Of a stretch of DNA of 64,000 nt, positions 37,006 through 47,421 are shown in pieces (position 1 is the first letter of the stretch; each line of letters starts with the position of its first letter). The notes below the pieces were generated by a model. The model was not told the DNA's origin, did no database searches, and worked only from the letters and a program-made list of their open reading frames with translations. This DNA is from Verrucomicrobiaceae bacterium. GTDB taxonomy: Bacteria; Verrucomicrobiota; Verrucomicrobiia; Verrucomicrobiales; Verrucomicrobiaceae. The translations under genes and the position numbers were made by a program. The DNA lies in the NCBI GenBank assembly GCA_027487315.1, contig JAIYDW010000245.1, positions 90,955-154,954 of the forward strand, written 5' to 3'.

Positions 37006-39504
37006 CTAAGGCCTGAAAGCCGGATACTTCTCTTGCAATTCCTTCCGCAACTGCCGCGCCCGATCCACTTCCCCGGATTTTTCCAAGGCCAGGATCGTCT
37101 TCCAAACAGCCATCGGCGTGATCACCGGATCCACAAAGAATTGACTCGGCACAATGTACTTCGCCGCCGCTGCCCGATACTCCTCTATGGCCAGATTCGT
37201 TTTCCCCGACTTCTCAAGCATCGCCGCCTTCGCAAACAAGATGTCCCCTTCGAGAATCAAAAGATCGGCGTGCAGTCGTCCCGTCTTGATGAACCCCAAA
37301 GCCTCATCCGCAGACGCCACCGCCTCTTCATACTTGGCTTGCCCCAGAAGCGCCCTGGACTGGTAAAGCAGTCCCTTCCCCCGCTCCGAACTGGGTTGCG
37401 GCGTCACCGCCAAAAAGTTCTTCATTGAAACCTCTGCTCCCTTGAAATCCCCCGTCTCCACCTGGGCCATCCCCAAGTAATTCCAAATCGCTGCCTGCGT
37501 GTTCTCCGGCGCGTCAAGAGTCGCCGCCATCGTCAAATACCGCGCCGCCTCCTTGAACTGGTCCTTCGAAAACTTCGTCAACCCCAGCCATCCCAGAACA
37601 TTCGGCGGCACCACCGCAGACGGCAACTTCGCTACAAACTCGTCAATGGCCGCCGCCAACCCATCGTCGTCCTCCTGCGCATAGTAAGTCAGCAACAACA
37701 TCTGGCTCGCACTCTCCAAATAGGCCTTCGCATCCAGTCGAATCGCCCGGCGCAGCGCCTCCTGAGCTTTCGGCCAATCCTCGTTCTCATAGGCCGCCGT
37801 GCCAATCCCAAACCACGCCTGCGGCACCGCCTGACTCTGCGGATACAGCTTCACCAAATTCTCAAACGCCTGAATCTTCTCCGTTGGATTGCGCTCCGTG
37901 GTCGCAATCAACCCCAACTGATACCACGCCAACTCCGCGGGCCCGCTCTTCGGAAACTCCTTCACCACCTTCCGAAAATCCTCCTTCGCCTTCGCAAAAT
38001 CTTTCACTTCCCGATACGCCAACCCCCGATGCGCCAGCGCATTCTCAGTGAACTCATGGTTCGAGTTATCATTCAAAAAGCGCGTCAATGTGCCAATCGC
38101 CTCCTGAAACCGCTTCGCCTCCACCTGGGAATAACCCATGTTGAACAGCGCATTCGATCGCAAAGCGGGTGACAATCCCTCCATCGGCACATCCAGAAAT
38201 GCCCCCGCTGCCTCTTCATAAGCTCCCGTATTGAAAAAATGATCCGCCCTCATCAGAGCCGCCTTCGCCACAAACTCGTGACTCTCCTTCGTCTTCGCCC
38301 AACGCTTCAAAAACGCATTTGCAAACTCACCCAGATCCTTGTCCTCCAACAGATAAAAGCAATACAGCTTCCAATAACCCGCTTCAAACGCCACGTCCTC
38401 ATCAGGATACTCCTGCTCCACCATCAAATACAACTCCACCGCGCGCGAATACGTCTTCTTCATCCGATACGCGTTCCCAACCAAAAGCAGCATCTTACCC
38501 CGCGTCGTTCCATTGGGCAGCACGCTTGCATTCCGGGTATACTGCTCAATGACCCCATTGTAGTCCCCTTTGTCGTAAAGCGACTGCACCACTCCCACCA
38601 AGGCCAGCGCCCGGTTCTCAACCGTCGTGTCCTTCATCAGCAATGCCTTGTCAAACAGCGCCACCGCTTCTTCAGGCCGTTTCAACTCGCCCATCAACAC
38701 CGCCACATTCACAGTCGCTTCCGCCTTCAACGACCCATCCGCCGCCGTATCCATCAAGTCTTGGAACAGAGCCAGCGCCGACTCCAACTTGTCCGCTGCC
38801 AACTCGCTCTTCGCCAAAGTCATCAATGCCGCATCTCGGTAAGGATTGTCCGTCTTCACCTGAATCACCCTCTGCAACGCCTCCAACTGCTTCCGCGTCT
38901 GCCCCATCATCTGATAACCCCGACTCATGTTGTAGGCCGCCGCCAAGGCTACCTGAGGCACCTTGGTCGTCCGCTCACAGAATCCGAAGTAATTCACCGA
39001 GCCCTCAAAATCTCTCACATTGAATCGAATCGCTCCCAATCGATAAGCCGCCGACGGTGCGCCTTCGCTTTTGGCGTGACTCCTCACCACCTCCTCATAA
39101 TACCCCGCCGCCTGATCTTCCTGCCCTTGCTTGATCAAACACTCACCTATGCGGAACAAAGCCGTCCCCGCATGTCGACGCCCCGGATAAGTCTCCACGT
39201 AGTTTGAATACGACTTGATCGCCAAGCCATATTCACCCCGCTCATAAAGCAGCGTCCCATAGGAAAACAAATCCTCATCCGGCCCCTTCGGCTTGGGGGC
39301 CTCGTCCACCACATTCGCCCGCGGCACCTGACCGTTCGGCCCCACCGGCACCGCGCGCGGAATCGAACCATTCGCCGGCGTCTCATCCTCCACCACCTGC
39401 GCCCTGGGCACTCCCTGGCCAAACCCTACTGTCACACTCACCATCAGGAACACTGTCACCAGTGCCCTCCATCCATTCCTCGTCCAGCCTGCAATCATGC
39501 TCAT
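37006..39504 (-). CDS. TPR-repeat secreted protein
   Basis: Many TPR-like helical repeats (LLYERGEYGLAIKSYSNYVETYPGRRHAGTALFRIGECL...); hydrophobic N-terminus; adjacent to ExbD. Confidence 0.8.
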   Translation of the reverse strand: MSMIAGWTRNGWRALVTVFLMVSVTVGFGQGVPRAQVVEDETPANGSIPRAVPVGPNGQVPRANVVDEAPKPKGPDEDLFSYGTLLYERGEYGLAIKSYSNYVETYPGRRHAGTALFRIGECLIKQGQEDQAAGYYEEVVRSHAKSEGAPSAAYRLGAIRFNVRDFEGSVNYFGFCERTTKVPQVALAAAYNMSRGYQMMGQTRKQLEALQRVIQVKTDNPYRDAALMTLAKSELAADKLESALALFQDLMDTAADGSLKAEATVNVAVLMGELKRPEEAVALFDKALLMKDTTVENRALALVGVVQSLYDKGDYNGVIEQYTRNASVLPNGTTRGKMLLLVGNAYRMKKTYSRAVELYLMVEQEYPDEDVAFEAGYWKLYCFYLLEDKDLGEFANAFLKRWAKTKESHEFVAKAALMRADHFFNTGAYEEAAGAFLDVPMEGLSPALRSNALFNMGYSQVEAKRFQEAIGTLTRFLNDNSNHEFTENALAHRGLAYREVKDFAKAKEDFRKVVKEFPKSGPAELAWYQLGLIATTERNPTEKIQAFENLVKLYPQSQAVPQAWFGIGTAAYENEDWPKAQEALRRAIRLDAKAYLESASQMLLLTYYAQEDDDGLAAAIDEFVAKLPSAVVPPNVLGWLGLTKFSKDQFKEAARYLTMAATLDAPENTQAAIWNYLGMAQVETGDFKGAEVSMKNFLAVTPQPSSERGKGLLYQSRALLGQAKYEEAVASADEALGFIKTGRLHADLLILEGDILFAKAAMLEKSGKTNLAIEEYRAAAAKYIVPSQFFVDPVITPMAVWKTILALEKSGEVDRARQLRKELQEKYPAFRP

Positions 39505-39505
39505 C

Positions 39506-39940
39506 TTATTTTCGGGCCGCGGCCTCCTCCGGGGGTTGGGCCGCAAAGGCCACATTCCAAATCCCAGCCTTCTGGCAGGTGTCCAGCACCCGGATAATGT
39601 GATCATACTCCGTCTTCACATCCCCCCGTAAAATCACCGCCTGATCTTTGTACACTTCAGCAATGTTCTTCAACTTCTGCTCCAATTCCACCACCGTCAG
39701 GGTCTGCCCATTCACCAGAATCGCTCCATCACTCTTCACATTCACAATGATCTCTCCCACCGTCGACCTCGGCCGATCCTCCCCAGTCTCCGCCGCCGGC
39801 ACACTCACATCCAGCAAGGTCTCATGCCTCGCGTAGTGCTGGGTCACCGCAAAAAAGATCACCAGCAAAAACAACACGTCCACCAGAGGCGCCAACTGCA
39901 TCGGCGTCGGTTCAATCGTGTTCTGTTTGCGAAAATTCAT
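39506..39940 (-). CDS. exbD: ExbD/TolR family biopolymer transport protein
   Basis: MQLAPLVDVLFLLVIFFAVTQHYARHETLLDVSVPAAET. Confidence 0.85.
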   Translation of the reverse strand: MNFRKQNTIEPTPMQLAPLVDVLFLLVIFFAVTQHYARHETLLDVSVPAAETGEDRPRSTVGEIIVNVKSDGAILVNGQTLTVVELEQKLKNIAEVYKDQAVILRGDVKTEYDHIIRVLDTCQKAGIWNVAFAAQPPEEAAARK

Positions 39941-39990
39941 CTTGTTGAATTCAGATCAACAGCACTCATCCAGTGCCGCCAAAGTCCCTC

Positions 39991-40854
39991 TCACATCACC
40001 GGCCCCTCGCCTCCGCCTCCTCCACCCTGACGCCCCGCTACCGCACGCGCAGCCCTTTTGTACTGCACCGCCAATAGCGCCATCAAGTGCGTCGTCGCCG
40101 CCTCCATCTCCGAAATCAACCGATTCGCCTTACCCCGAAAAATCGCATAGCCGATGAGCGAAGGAATCCCAATCACCAACCCCGATGCCGTGCAAAGCAA
40201 CGCTTCGGACACCCCCTGCGCCAATCCCAACTGATTTGATCCCCCAAACTCCTTCCCCGAGATTTCATGGAACGTCGTGATCATCCCCAAAGTCGTCCCC
40301 AACAACCCCAGCATCGGCGCCACCGCCCCCGCATCTCCCAGGTAGGCAATCCTCGACAGCATCATGCTCGATTGCCGATTCCCCTCCGCCTCCGTCACTT
40401 CTTTCACCTCTTCAAAACTCGCCGTTGGATTGCGCGTCGCAAAATCCAGCGTCTTCGATGTGATGCGCGCAATCGCCTCATTCCGCCGATTGCAGACAGC
40501 CAGCAAACCAAGGTAATCCTGCTTCCGAATCAGCGAGTCCGCCGAATTCATAAACGCATCACTCACCACCGCCCCTTGCCGAATCGTGAAGGTGTAGAGC
40601 ACCAGCAAAAACACCGCGACCAGCGACAGCGCGATCAACGGATACGCCATGATGCCCGTCCGCTTGATGAACCCATTGATCGTCAAAGCATCCGCATACG
40701 GATTGCTCGGCACCGCTTCACCCGCAGGAAAAGTCACCTGCGCACCTGGTGGAACCTTGCCAGCAGCGGAGCCAGCCTCTTGAGACCAACCCACACCACC
40801 GCAGCCAAACCAGATCAAAGCCACCAGGGCCGCTGAAAGAAGAAAACGATGCAT
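39991..40854 (-). CDS. exbB: MotA/TolQ/ExbB proton channel protein
   Basis: LAYLGDAGAVAPMLGLLGTTLGMITTFHEISG; GVSEALLCTASGLVIGIPSLIGYAIFRGKANRLI. Confidence 0.85.
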   Translation of the reverse strand: MHRFLLSAALVALIWFGCGGVGWSQEAGSAAGKVPPGAQVTFPAGEAVPSNPYADALTINGFIKRTGIMAYPLIALSLVAVFLLVLYTFTIRQGAVVSDAFMNSADSLIRKQDYLGLLAVCNRRNEAIARITSKTLDFATRNPTASFEEVKEVTEAEGNRQSSMMLSRIAYLGDAGAVAPMLGLLGTTLGMITTFHEISGKEFGGSNQLGLAQGVSEALLCTASGLVIGIPSLIGYAIFRGKANRLISEMEAATTHLMALLAVQYKRAARAVAGRQGGGGGGEGPVM

Positions 40855-41021
40855 CGCGCCGGATAGTACGCTTCGTTTGCGCCCTTGCAAGCACGCAAGC
40901 AATGAACGCCAAGGGATTCTCACAACCCAATCCCCAATTCTCCCCAAAAAAAAGCCGCACACCCGGATGGATGAACGGCTCTTAAATGGGAAAGCTTCAG
41001 GCCCGAAGCCCGACATCAACC

Positions 41022-41375
41022 TCAATCAGGCTTGTGCGCAGTGTGGCAGGACCTGCAGTTGCCCGCCTTCTGAGCCGCCATCATGCCCTGCTTGTTGCCC
41101 TTGGCCAGCATCTCAACCGCCGCCAGCAACTCACCCGTCTTCTTGTCCCAAGACGCCTTTTCTCCCTTGGGTGGCTCATTTTGAGTCAGGGTCTTCACAT
41201 ACCCGGCCAACCGCTTGGCATCCGCCTCCGTCCCCTTGCCTGTTGCGACCTTTTTGTAGAGGCTCGTGTCTCCCTTGAAGGCATCCTTCATCACAGATTC
41301 AATAGCCGGATTGGCCAGTCCGAGTCCGGTGGAAGTCAGGAGCGATGCGATTGCGAGTAGGGTGGCTTTTTTCAT
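41022..41375 (-). CDS. Small secreted cytochrome c-like protein
   Basis: Signal peptide; AGNCRSCHTAHKPD (CxxCH). Confidence 0.65.
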   Translation of the reverse strand: MKKATLLAIASLLTSTGLGLANPAIESVMKDAFKGDTSLYKKVATGKGTEADAKRLAGYVKTLTQNEPPKGEKASWDKKTGELLAAVEMLAKGNKQGMMAAQKAGNCRSCHTAHKPD

Positions 41376-41669
41376 GAATATCTAGGCTTGTGGGATTTGA
41401 ATGGTAAACGGGAGTTCTCGATCACAGTGTTGAGGCAACCAGCCCAAAAAGAGCCCTCTGAACAGGTCCCAAACACGGATTTACAGCGGAATAAGGGATT
41501 TCGGCCAAATTGGCAAGCCTTACTACTCCCTAATCGTCAATTTCCCCAAAACACCCCTCCCCGAAAACCCTTTCCCAAAAAAAGTTCGAATATTTTCTCC
41601 ACTAACTTATCTCATCTACAGACGTTCTTTGTAGGCGTCTAAGTTCAATCTCATTCCAAATTCATCACG

Positions 41670-42122
41670 ATGAAAAAACTCCTCCTCGCTCTCGCAGCCG
41701 TTTCCCTCGCCCTCCCCACCCTCGCCAAGGACTTCCCCAAAGGCAGCCCCAAGTTCGAAGACAGCTACCGCAAGGTCATGGCTGATGCCAAAAAAAGCGG
41801 CAAACCCGTCGTCCTCGTCTTCTCCGCCTCCTGGTGCCCTCCTTGCCAGTCCATGAAAAACGAAGTTTACCCCAGCAAGGAAGTCCAAGCCTTCCACGAC
41901 AAGTTCGAATGGGCCTATATAGACATCGAAGACGGCGACAACAGCAACGAGAAAGCCGCTGAAACCTTCGGCGTCTCCGGCATCCCCCACATCCAGTTCG
42001 TCGACGCGGAAGGCAAGCCCCTCGAGAAACAAGTCGGCGGCAACAGCCCGGAAGCTTTCGCTGCCAAATTGACAAACGTCCTCGCCCTCGCTCCCAAAGC
42101 TGAACCCGCTGCCGCCAACTAG
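41670..42122 (+). CDS. Thioredoxin-fold secreted protein
   Basis: SASWCPPCQSMKNEV; VSGIPHIQFVDAEGKPL. Confidence 0.8.
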   Translation: MKKLLLALAAVSLALPTLAKDFPKGSPKFEDSYRKVMADAKKSGKPVVLVFSASWCPPCQSMKNEVYPSKEVQAFHDKFEWAYIDIEDGDNSNEKAAETFGVSGIPHIQFVDAEGKPLEKQVGGNSPEAFAAKLTNVLALAPKAEPAAAN

Positions 42123-42226
42123 AAAGTCGACCCCTCCAAACCACGTTTCCTCCCGGCCCGCCACCAGCGAACCCGCCCACCCGGACGGTCCCTGGATGAC
42201 GGGCCGGTTGTTTATTCCCCTCCACC

Positions 42227-43909
42227 ATGCGTCTCCTCCTCCTTTTTCTCGCCTTCGTCACCCTCTCTCAGGCCGAACTCCCCAAGGCCAAACGCATCGT
42301 CTTCCTCGGCGACAGCATCACCTACGGTGGCACCTACATCGCAGACATCGAAGCCGCCCTCATCGCCAAACACCCGGATCTCACATTCGAACTCCTCAAC
42401 CTCGGCCTCTCCAGCGAAACCGTCTCCGGCCTCTCCGAGGAAGGCCACGCCGGCGGCAAATTCCCCCGCCCGGATCTCCACGAACGCCTCGACCGCGTAC
42501 TCTCCCAGACCAAACCCGACCTCATCATCGCCTGCTACGGCATGAACGACGGCATCTACTTCCCGCTCTCTGACGATCGCCTCGCCTCCTATCAAAATGG
42601 CATCATCAAGCTCCGGGAAAAAGTCAGCGCCGCCGGTGCCCAAATCATCCACCTCACTCCTCCCGTCTTCGACCCTCTCCCCATCCAGTCCCGCACCCTC
42701 CCAGCCGGACTCGATGCCTACCCAACTCCCTTCGAAGGCTACAACTCAGTCCTTGATGCCTACTCCGATTGGCTTCTCTCAAAAGCCAAATCGGACGCCT
42801 GGACCGTGCTCGACATCCATGGCCCCATGAACGCCGCCATCACCGAGGCCCGCAAAACCAATCCCTCCTTCACCTTCTCCAAAGACGGCATCCACCCCGA
42901 CAGCGCCGGCCACCTCGTCATGGCACGCCCTCTCCTCTCCACCTGGAACCTTCCCGTCTCACCCGATGGCTCGCCCGATCACCCCAACGGCCCTGCCATT
43001 CTCGCCCTCATCAAAGAAAAACAAGCCCTCCTCCGCGACGCTTGGCTCACCCAAACCGGTCACAAACGCCCCGGCGTCAAACCCGGGCTCCCCCTCGCCG
43101 AAGCCCAAACCAAATCCGCTGAACTCGACTCCAAAGCCCGCCAACTCGCCAACCTCTCCACCGCCACCTTCCCCGGCAAAACCAGCGACTGGCATGGCTT
43201 CACCAAACACGAATTCGAAATCGACTCCAAACTCGCCACGGTCGTCGCCCCCAAACAACCCGCTCCCGGCACCCCATGGGTCTGGCACGGCGAATTCTTC
43301 GGTCATAAACCCAACCCCGACATCGCCCTCCTCGGCAAAGGCTACCACATCGTCTACCTCAAAGTCCCTGACATGCTCGGCAGCCCCCAGGCCATGAAAC
43401 ACTGGGACACGCTCTACTCTGAACTCACCACCCGCTACGCCTTCGCCAAAAAACCCGCCCTCGTCGGCCTTAGCCGCGGCGGCCTCTACTGCTACCAGTG
43501 GGCCATCGCCCATCCCGACCGCGTCGCCTGCATCTACGGCGACGCCCCCGTCTGCGACTTCAAGAGCTGGCCCGGCGGCAAGGGCAAAGGCAAAGGCGAC
43601 CCCAAAAACTGGGCACTCGTCCTCAAACTCTGGAACTTCCCCGACGAAGCCGCCGCTCTCGCCTGGCCAGGCAATCCCGTCGACCAACTCGCTCAGCTCG
43701 CCCCTCACAAAATCCCCCTCCTCCATGTCTATGGCGACGCCGATGACGTCGTCCCCTGGGATGAAAACACCAAACTCATCCACGACCGCTACACCGCCCT
43801 CGGCGGCCCCATCCAACTCATCTGCAAACCCGGCGTCGGCCATCATCCTCACGGACTCGATGACTCCCAACCCATCATCGACTTCATCCTCGCCAATACC
43901 AAAAGCTAG
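42227..43909 (+). CDS. Fusion of SGNH/GDSL hydrolase and alpha/beta hydrolase
   Basis: IVFLGDSITYGGTY, IACYGMNDGIY, DGIHPDSAGH; then VGLSRGGLYCYQW nucleophile elbow and C-terminal GVGHHPHGL. Confidence 0.8.
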   Translation: MRLLLLFLAFVTLSQAELPKAKRIVFLGDSITYGGTYIADIEAALIAKHPDLTFELLNLGLSSETVSGLSEEGHAGGKFPRPDLHERLDRVLSQTKPDLIIACYGMNDGIYFPLSDDRLASYQNGIIKLREKVSAAGAQIIHLTPPVFDPLPIQSRTLPAGLDAYPTPFEGYNSVLDAYSDWLLSKAKSDAWTVLDIHGPMNAAITEARKTNPSFTFSKDGIHPDSAGHLVMARPLLSTWNLPVSPDGSPDHPNGPAILALIKEKQALLRDAWLTQTGHKRPGVKPGLPLAEAQTKSAELDSKARQLANLSTATFPGKTSDWHGFTKHEFEIDSKLATVVAPKQPAPGTPWVWHGEFFGHKPNPDIALLGKGYHIVYLKVPDMLGSPQAMKHWDTLYSELTTRYAFAKKPALVGLSRGGLYCYQWAIAHPDRVACIYGDAPVCDFKSWPGGKGKGKGDPKNWALVLKLWNFPDEAAALAWPGNPVDQLAQLAPHKIPLLHVYGDADDVVPWDENTKLIHDRYTALGGPIQLICKPGVGHHPHGLDDSQPIIDFILANTKS

Positions 43910-43975
43910 TTCCGCTGCGATCCAGCGCAAAACACAGGCAACTTCTGCCCCCCAGCCCACGTTCCTAACGGCGAA

Positions 43976-45010
43976 ATGAAACCCGCCTGCCTCGTCGCCT
44001 TCCTTCTCCTCACCCTGACAACCATCGCCAGTGACGTCTGCGCATGCACCATCCCCGTTTTCCGCTACGCCCTCGACCGCTGGGAATCGGACAAATTCGA
44101 ACTGATTCTCCCCCCCGACACGGCAGCCAACCCTGACCTATCAGACCTCCTCCGCCCCCTGCGCGCCAACGGCATCGCAAACCTCGCCATCACCACAGCC
44201 AAAGACCCCTCCATCACCTCCCCTCAACTCCGCACCGCCCGCCTCGGGGGACAAACCATCTGGTCCGGTGAACTCAACGCCACCACCCTCTCCCAGATCC
44301 TCGACTCCCCGGCACGCCAGCAAATCCTCTCCCGCATTCTCGTCGGCGAATCCGTCATCTGGGTCATCGCCCACAGCGACACCCCCGAAGACCTCGCCGA
44401 AGCCGAACGCATCGAAAAACGCCTCCGCTTCCTCGAACAAGTCGCCGCCCTCCCCATCCAGGACCCCAACGACCCCGACTCCCAACTCGGCCCCGGCCCC
44501 GCCCTCCTCCTCAAGTTCACCGCCCTCCGCCTCAACCGCAACGACCCCGCCGAAGCCCTCCTCCTCAAAATGCTCGCCGGTCCATCCGGTGACATCGACC
44601 CCACCAAGACCAGTTTCGCCGCCGCCATCTTCGGACGTGGCCGCGTCCTCGGTGCTTGGGCCCTCGATTCCCTGGACGACGCCAGCCTCGAAGAAGCTTC
44701 CATGTTCCTCATCGGCCGCTGCTCTTGCCGAGTGAAAGACCAAAACCCCGGCTGGGACATCCTCATGAACACCGACTGGACCCAAGCCCTCGCCCAAGCC
44801 ACCGCCAGCAAAGACAAAACGCCCAACCCAGAACCCTCATCTCCCACCAAACCACAGCAATCCCAAGCCACTCCCGTCACCGTCAAAACCTCAGCACCCA
44901 GCACTCCCGAACCACCCGCCACAGCCCAAAGCAAACCCACCCCTCTCATCATCGGTGCCTCACTCGCCCTCGCCATCACCGCCTTCTTCCTCCTCCGCCC
45001 CAAACGCTAA
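43976..45010 (+). CDS. Secreted/anchored hypothetical protein
   Basis: N-terminal signal; C-terminal TM LIIGASLALAITAFFLLRPKR. Confidence 0.5.
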   Translation: MKPACLVAFLLLTLTTIASDVCACTIPVFRYALDRWESDKFELILPPDTAANPDLSDLLRPLRANGIANLAITTAKDPSITSPQLRTARLGGQTIWSGELNATTLSQILDSPARQQILSRILVGESVIWVIAHSDTPEDLAEAERIEKRLRFLEQVAALPIQDPNDPDSQLGPGPALLLKFTALRLNRNDPAEALLLKMLAGPSGDIDPTKTSFAAAIFGRGRVLGAWALDSLDDASLEEASMFLIGRCSCRVKDQNPGWDILMNTDWTQALAQATASKDKTPNPEPSSPTKPQQSQATPVTVKTSAPSTPEPPATAQSKPTPLIIGASLALAITAFFLLRPKR

Positions 45011-45016
45011 CCACTC

Positions 45017-45044
45017 ACTGATCACTGATCACTGATTACTGATC
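45017..45044. repeat. Short tandem repeat, heptamer ACTGATC x4 (one unit ACTGATT)
   Basis: actgatc actgatc actgatt actgatc in the intergenic gap before modA. Confidence 0.8.
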
Positions 45045-45060
45045 GCTTCCCCCTCCCCAA

Positions 45061-46590
45061 ATGCGCCGCCTCCTAGCCCTCCTCCTCCTCGCCATCGCCA
45101 CCCTCATCGCCTGGCAGGCCTTCACTCCCAAACCCAATCCCACCCCACCCCTCACCGTCTACTGCGCCGCCGGACTCAAAAAACCCATCGAAGCCCTCGC
45201 TCTCCAATTCGAGCAAGAAACCGGCACCCCAATCTCCCTCCAATACGGCGGCACCGGCACCCTCCTCAGCCAAATCCAAGTCGCTAAAACAGGCGACCTC
45301 TTCATCGCCGCCGATGACGCCTCCCTGGCTGACGCCACCCGACTCAACCTCATCAACGAGACCCTCCCCATCGCCGTCCAACACCCCGTCATCGCCGTCA
45401 AAAAAGGCAATCTAAAAGCCATCACCGACCTCACCACCCTCCAGGCCTCCAAATTCGCCCTCGCCAATCCCGACGCCGCCAGCATCAGCAAAGTCACCCG
45501 CAAACTCCTCGGCGACGCCCGCTGGACCACCCTCGCCAGCGCCGCCACCGTCATGAAACCCAGCGTCACCGAAGTCGCCGCCGACATCACCCTCGGTGCC
45601 ATCGACGCCGCCATCGTCTGGGACTCCACAGTCCATCAATTCAAGGACCTTGAAGCCATCGAATTCCCCGAAGGCAGTGGCCACCGCGAAAACGCCAGCG
45701 CCGCCATCCTCACCGCCTCCACCCAAGCCCCCCTCGCTCTCCAGTTCGCCCGCTACCTCGCCTCCCCCAACAAGGGCGCCCCCACCATGCAGGCCCACCA
45801 CTTCATCCCAGCCCTCGGCGATCCCTACACGCCCAAACCCGAACTCGTCCTCTACTCCGGCGGCGTCAATCGCCCCGCCATCGAAAAACTCGTCCAACAG
45901 TTCGCCGACCGCGAAGGCGTCGATGTCACCACCGTCTTCAACGGCTGCGGCATCCTCTGCGCCACCATGAAAGCCCTCGACAAAACCTCCGGCTCCAAAA
46001 TGCCCGATGCCTATTACGCCTGCGATGTCTGCTTCGTCCCTCCCGTCGCCGACCAGTTCCCCGAAGCCGTCCTCCTCACCGAGACCGCCATCATCATCGC
46101 CACCCCCAAAGGCAACCCGAAAAAAATCGCCACCCTCGCCGACCTCGCCCAACCCGGCCTCAAACTCGGCGTCTGCAATGCCGAACAATCCACCCTCGGC
46201 TTCATGACCCAGGCCATGCTCAAGTCCACCAACCTCCTCGACAGCGTCATGAAAAACGTCGTCGTCCAAGTCCCCACCGCCGACTTCCTCGTCAATCAAA
46301 TGCGCGCCGGTGCCCTCGACGCCGCCATCGTCTACCAGGTCAGCATCCAGCAGGTCGCCGAACACTTCGACGCCATCCCTCTCCCCAAAGACATCGCCCG
46401 CGCCGTCCAACCCTTCGCCGTCCGCAAAGACTCCCATCACTATCACCTCAGCCAGCGCCTCTTGGCCTACCTCCGCGCCCACCGCTCCGCCTTCGAAGAC
46501 GCCGGCTTCATCTGGAAAGGCGAATCAAAACCCATCCCCAGCAACCAACTCGAAATCCCCGCCCACCTCAAAGGTGCCGGAGGTTCATAG
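45061..46590 (+). CDS. modA: Molybdate-type ABC transporter substrate-binding protein with two tandem ModA-like domains
   Basis: TVYCAAGLKKPIEALALQFEQETG and VLYSGGVNRPAIEKLVQQFADREG both begin ModA-like domains; followed by modB and modC. Confidence 0.75.
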   Translation: MRRLLALLLLAIATLIAWQAFTPKPNPTPPLTVYCAAGLKKPIEALALQFEQETGTPISLQYGGTGTLLSQIQVAKTGDLFIAADDASLADATRLNLINETLPIAVQHPVIAVKKGNLKAITDLTTLQASKFALANPDAASISKVTRKLLGDARWTTLASAATVMKPSVTEVAADITLGAIDAAIVWDSTVHQFKDLEAIEFPEGSGHRENASAAILTASTQAPLALQFARYLASPNKGAPTMQAHHFIPALGDPYTPKPELVLYSGGVNRPAIEKLVQQFADREGVDVTTVFNGCGILCATMKALDKTSGSKMPDAYYACDVCFVPPVADQFPEAVLLTETAIIIATPKGNPKKIATLADLAQPGLKLGVCNAEQSTLGFMTQAMLKSTNLLDSVMKNVVVQVPTADFLVNQMRAGALDAAIVYQVSIQQVAEHFDAIPLPKDIARAVQPFAVRKDSHHYHLSQRLLAYLRAHRSAFEDAGFIWKGESKPIPSNQLEIPAHLKGAGGS

Positions 46591-46632
46591 CCTCCATTTA
46601 CTTCGCCGCCACGACCGCCTAGAGTACTTCCA

Positions 46633-47403
46633 ATGCACCGTCCGTTCTGGATCGCACTCAGCCTCATCTGCGCCGCCTACCTCCTCTTCTGGGGATTCAT
46701 GCTCGGCGCCACCGCCACCTACACCTCCCCCACCGAGATCTGGTCCGTCCTCATCTCCCGCGAAATCCGCTACGCCACCGGTCTCTCTCTCATCACCTGC
46801 ACCCTCGCCGCCCTCGCCTCTCTCATCGTCGCCGTCCCCATAGGATACCTGATGTCCCGCGCCCGATTCCCCGGCCGCTCCCTCGTCGATGCCGCACTCG
46901 ATATCCCCATCGTCCTCCCCCCCATGGTCGTCGGCCTCTGCCTGCTGATCTTCTTCCAAACCCCCATCGGCCAGGGCATCGAGAAACTCATCCCCTTCAC
47001 CTACACGGTCGCCGGTGTCGCCCTCGCCCAATTCGTCATCGCCGCCGCCTTCGCCATCCGCACCATGCGCGGCGTCTTCGACCACCTCTCCGCCCGCCCC
47101 GAAGACGTCGCCATGACCCTCGGCTGCACCCGCGCCCAAGCCGTCTGGCACGTCACCCTCCCCGCCGCCCGCCGCGGCATGTTCGCCGCCGCCTCCGTCG
47201 CCTGGGCCCGCAGCCTAGGCGAGTTCGGTCCCGTCCTGGTCTTCGCCGGCGCCACCCGCATGAAAACCGAAGTCCTCCCCACCTCCGTCTGGCTCGCATG
47301 GTCCGTCGGCGAACTCGAACAAGGCGTCGCCGTCTCCCTCCTTATGATCGCCCTCTCCATGGCCGTCCTCATCGCCATCCGCCTCACCGGCGAACGCGCC
47401 TAA
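46633..47403 (+). CDS. modB: Molybdate-type ABC transporter permease
   Basis: ALDIPIVLPPMVVGLCLLIFF; CTRAQAVWHVTLPAARRGMFAAASVAWARSLGEFGPVLVFAG. Confidence 0.85.
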   Translation: MHRPFWIALSLICAAYLLFWGFMLGATATYTSPTEIWSVLISREIRYATGLSLITCTLAALASLIVAVPIGYLMSRARFPGRSLVDAALDIPIVLPPMVVGLCLLIFFQTPIGQGIEKLIPFTYTVAGVALAQFVIAAAFAIRTMRGVFDHLSARPEDVAMTLGCTRAQAVWHVTLPAARRGMFAAASVAWARSLGEFGPVLVFAGATRMKTEVLPTSVWLAWSVGELEQGVAVSLLMIALSMAVLIAIRLTGERA

Positions 47404-47421
47404 CTCCCTTCCACCACCCGC

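Noticed and set aside
42959-43960. 333 aa minus-strand ORF opposite the SGNH-hydrolase fusion
   Set aside because: Low-complexity G/E/D/V-rich translation; a shadow of strongly biased codons in the real plus-strand gene.
45412-46482. 356 aa minus-strand ORF opposite modA
   Set aside because: Same codon-bias shadow (GGG/GDG-rich); the plus strand encodes a clear ModA-like protein.
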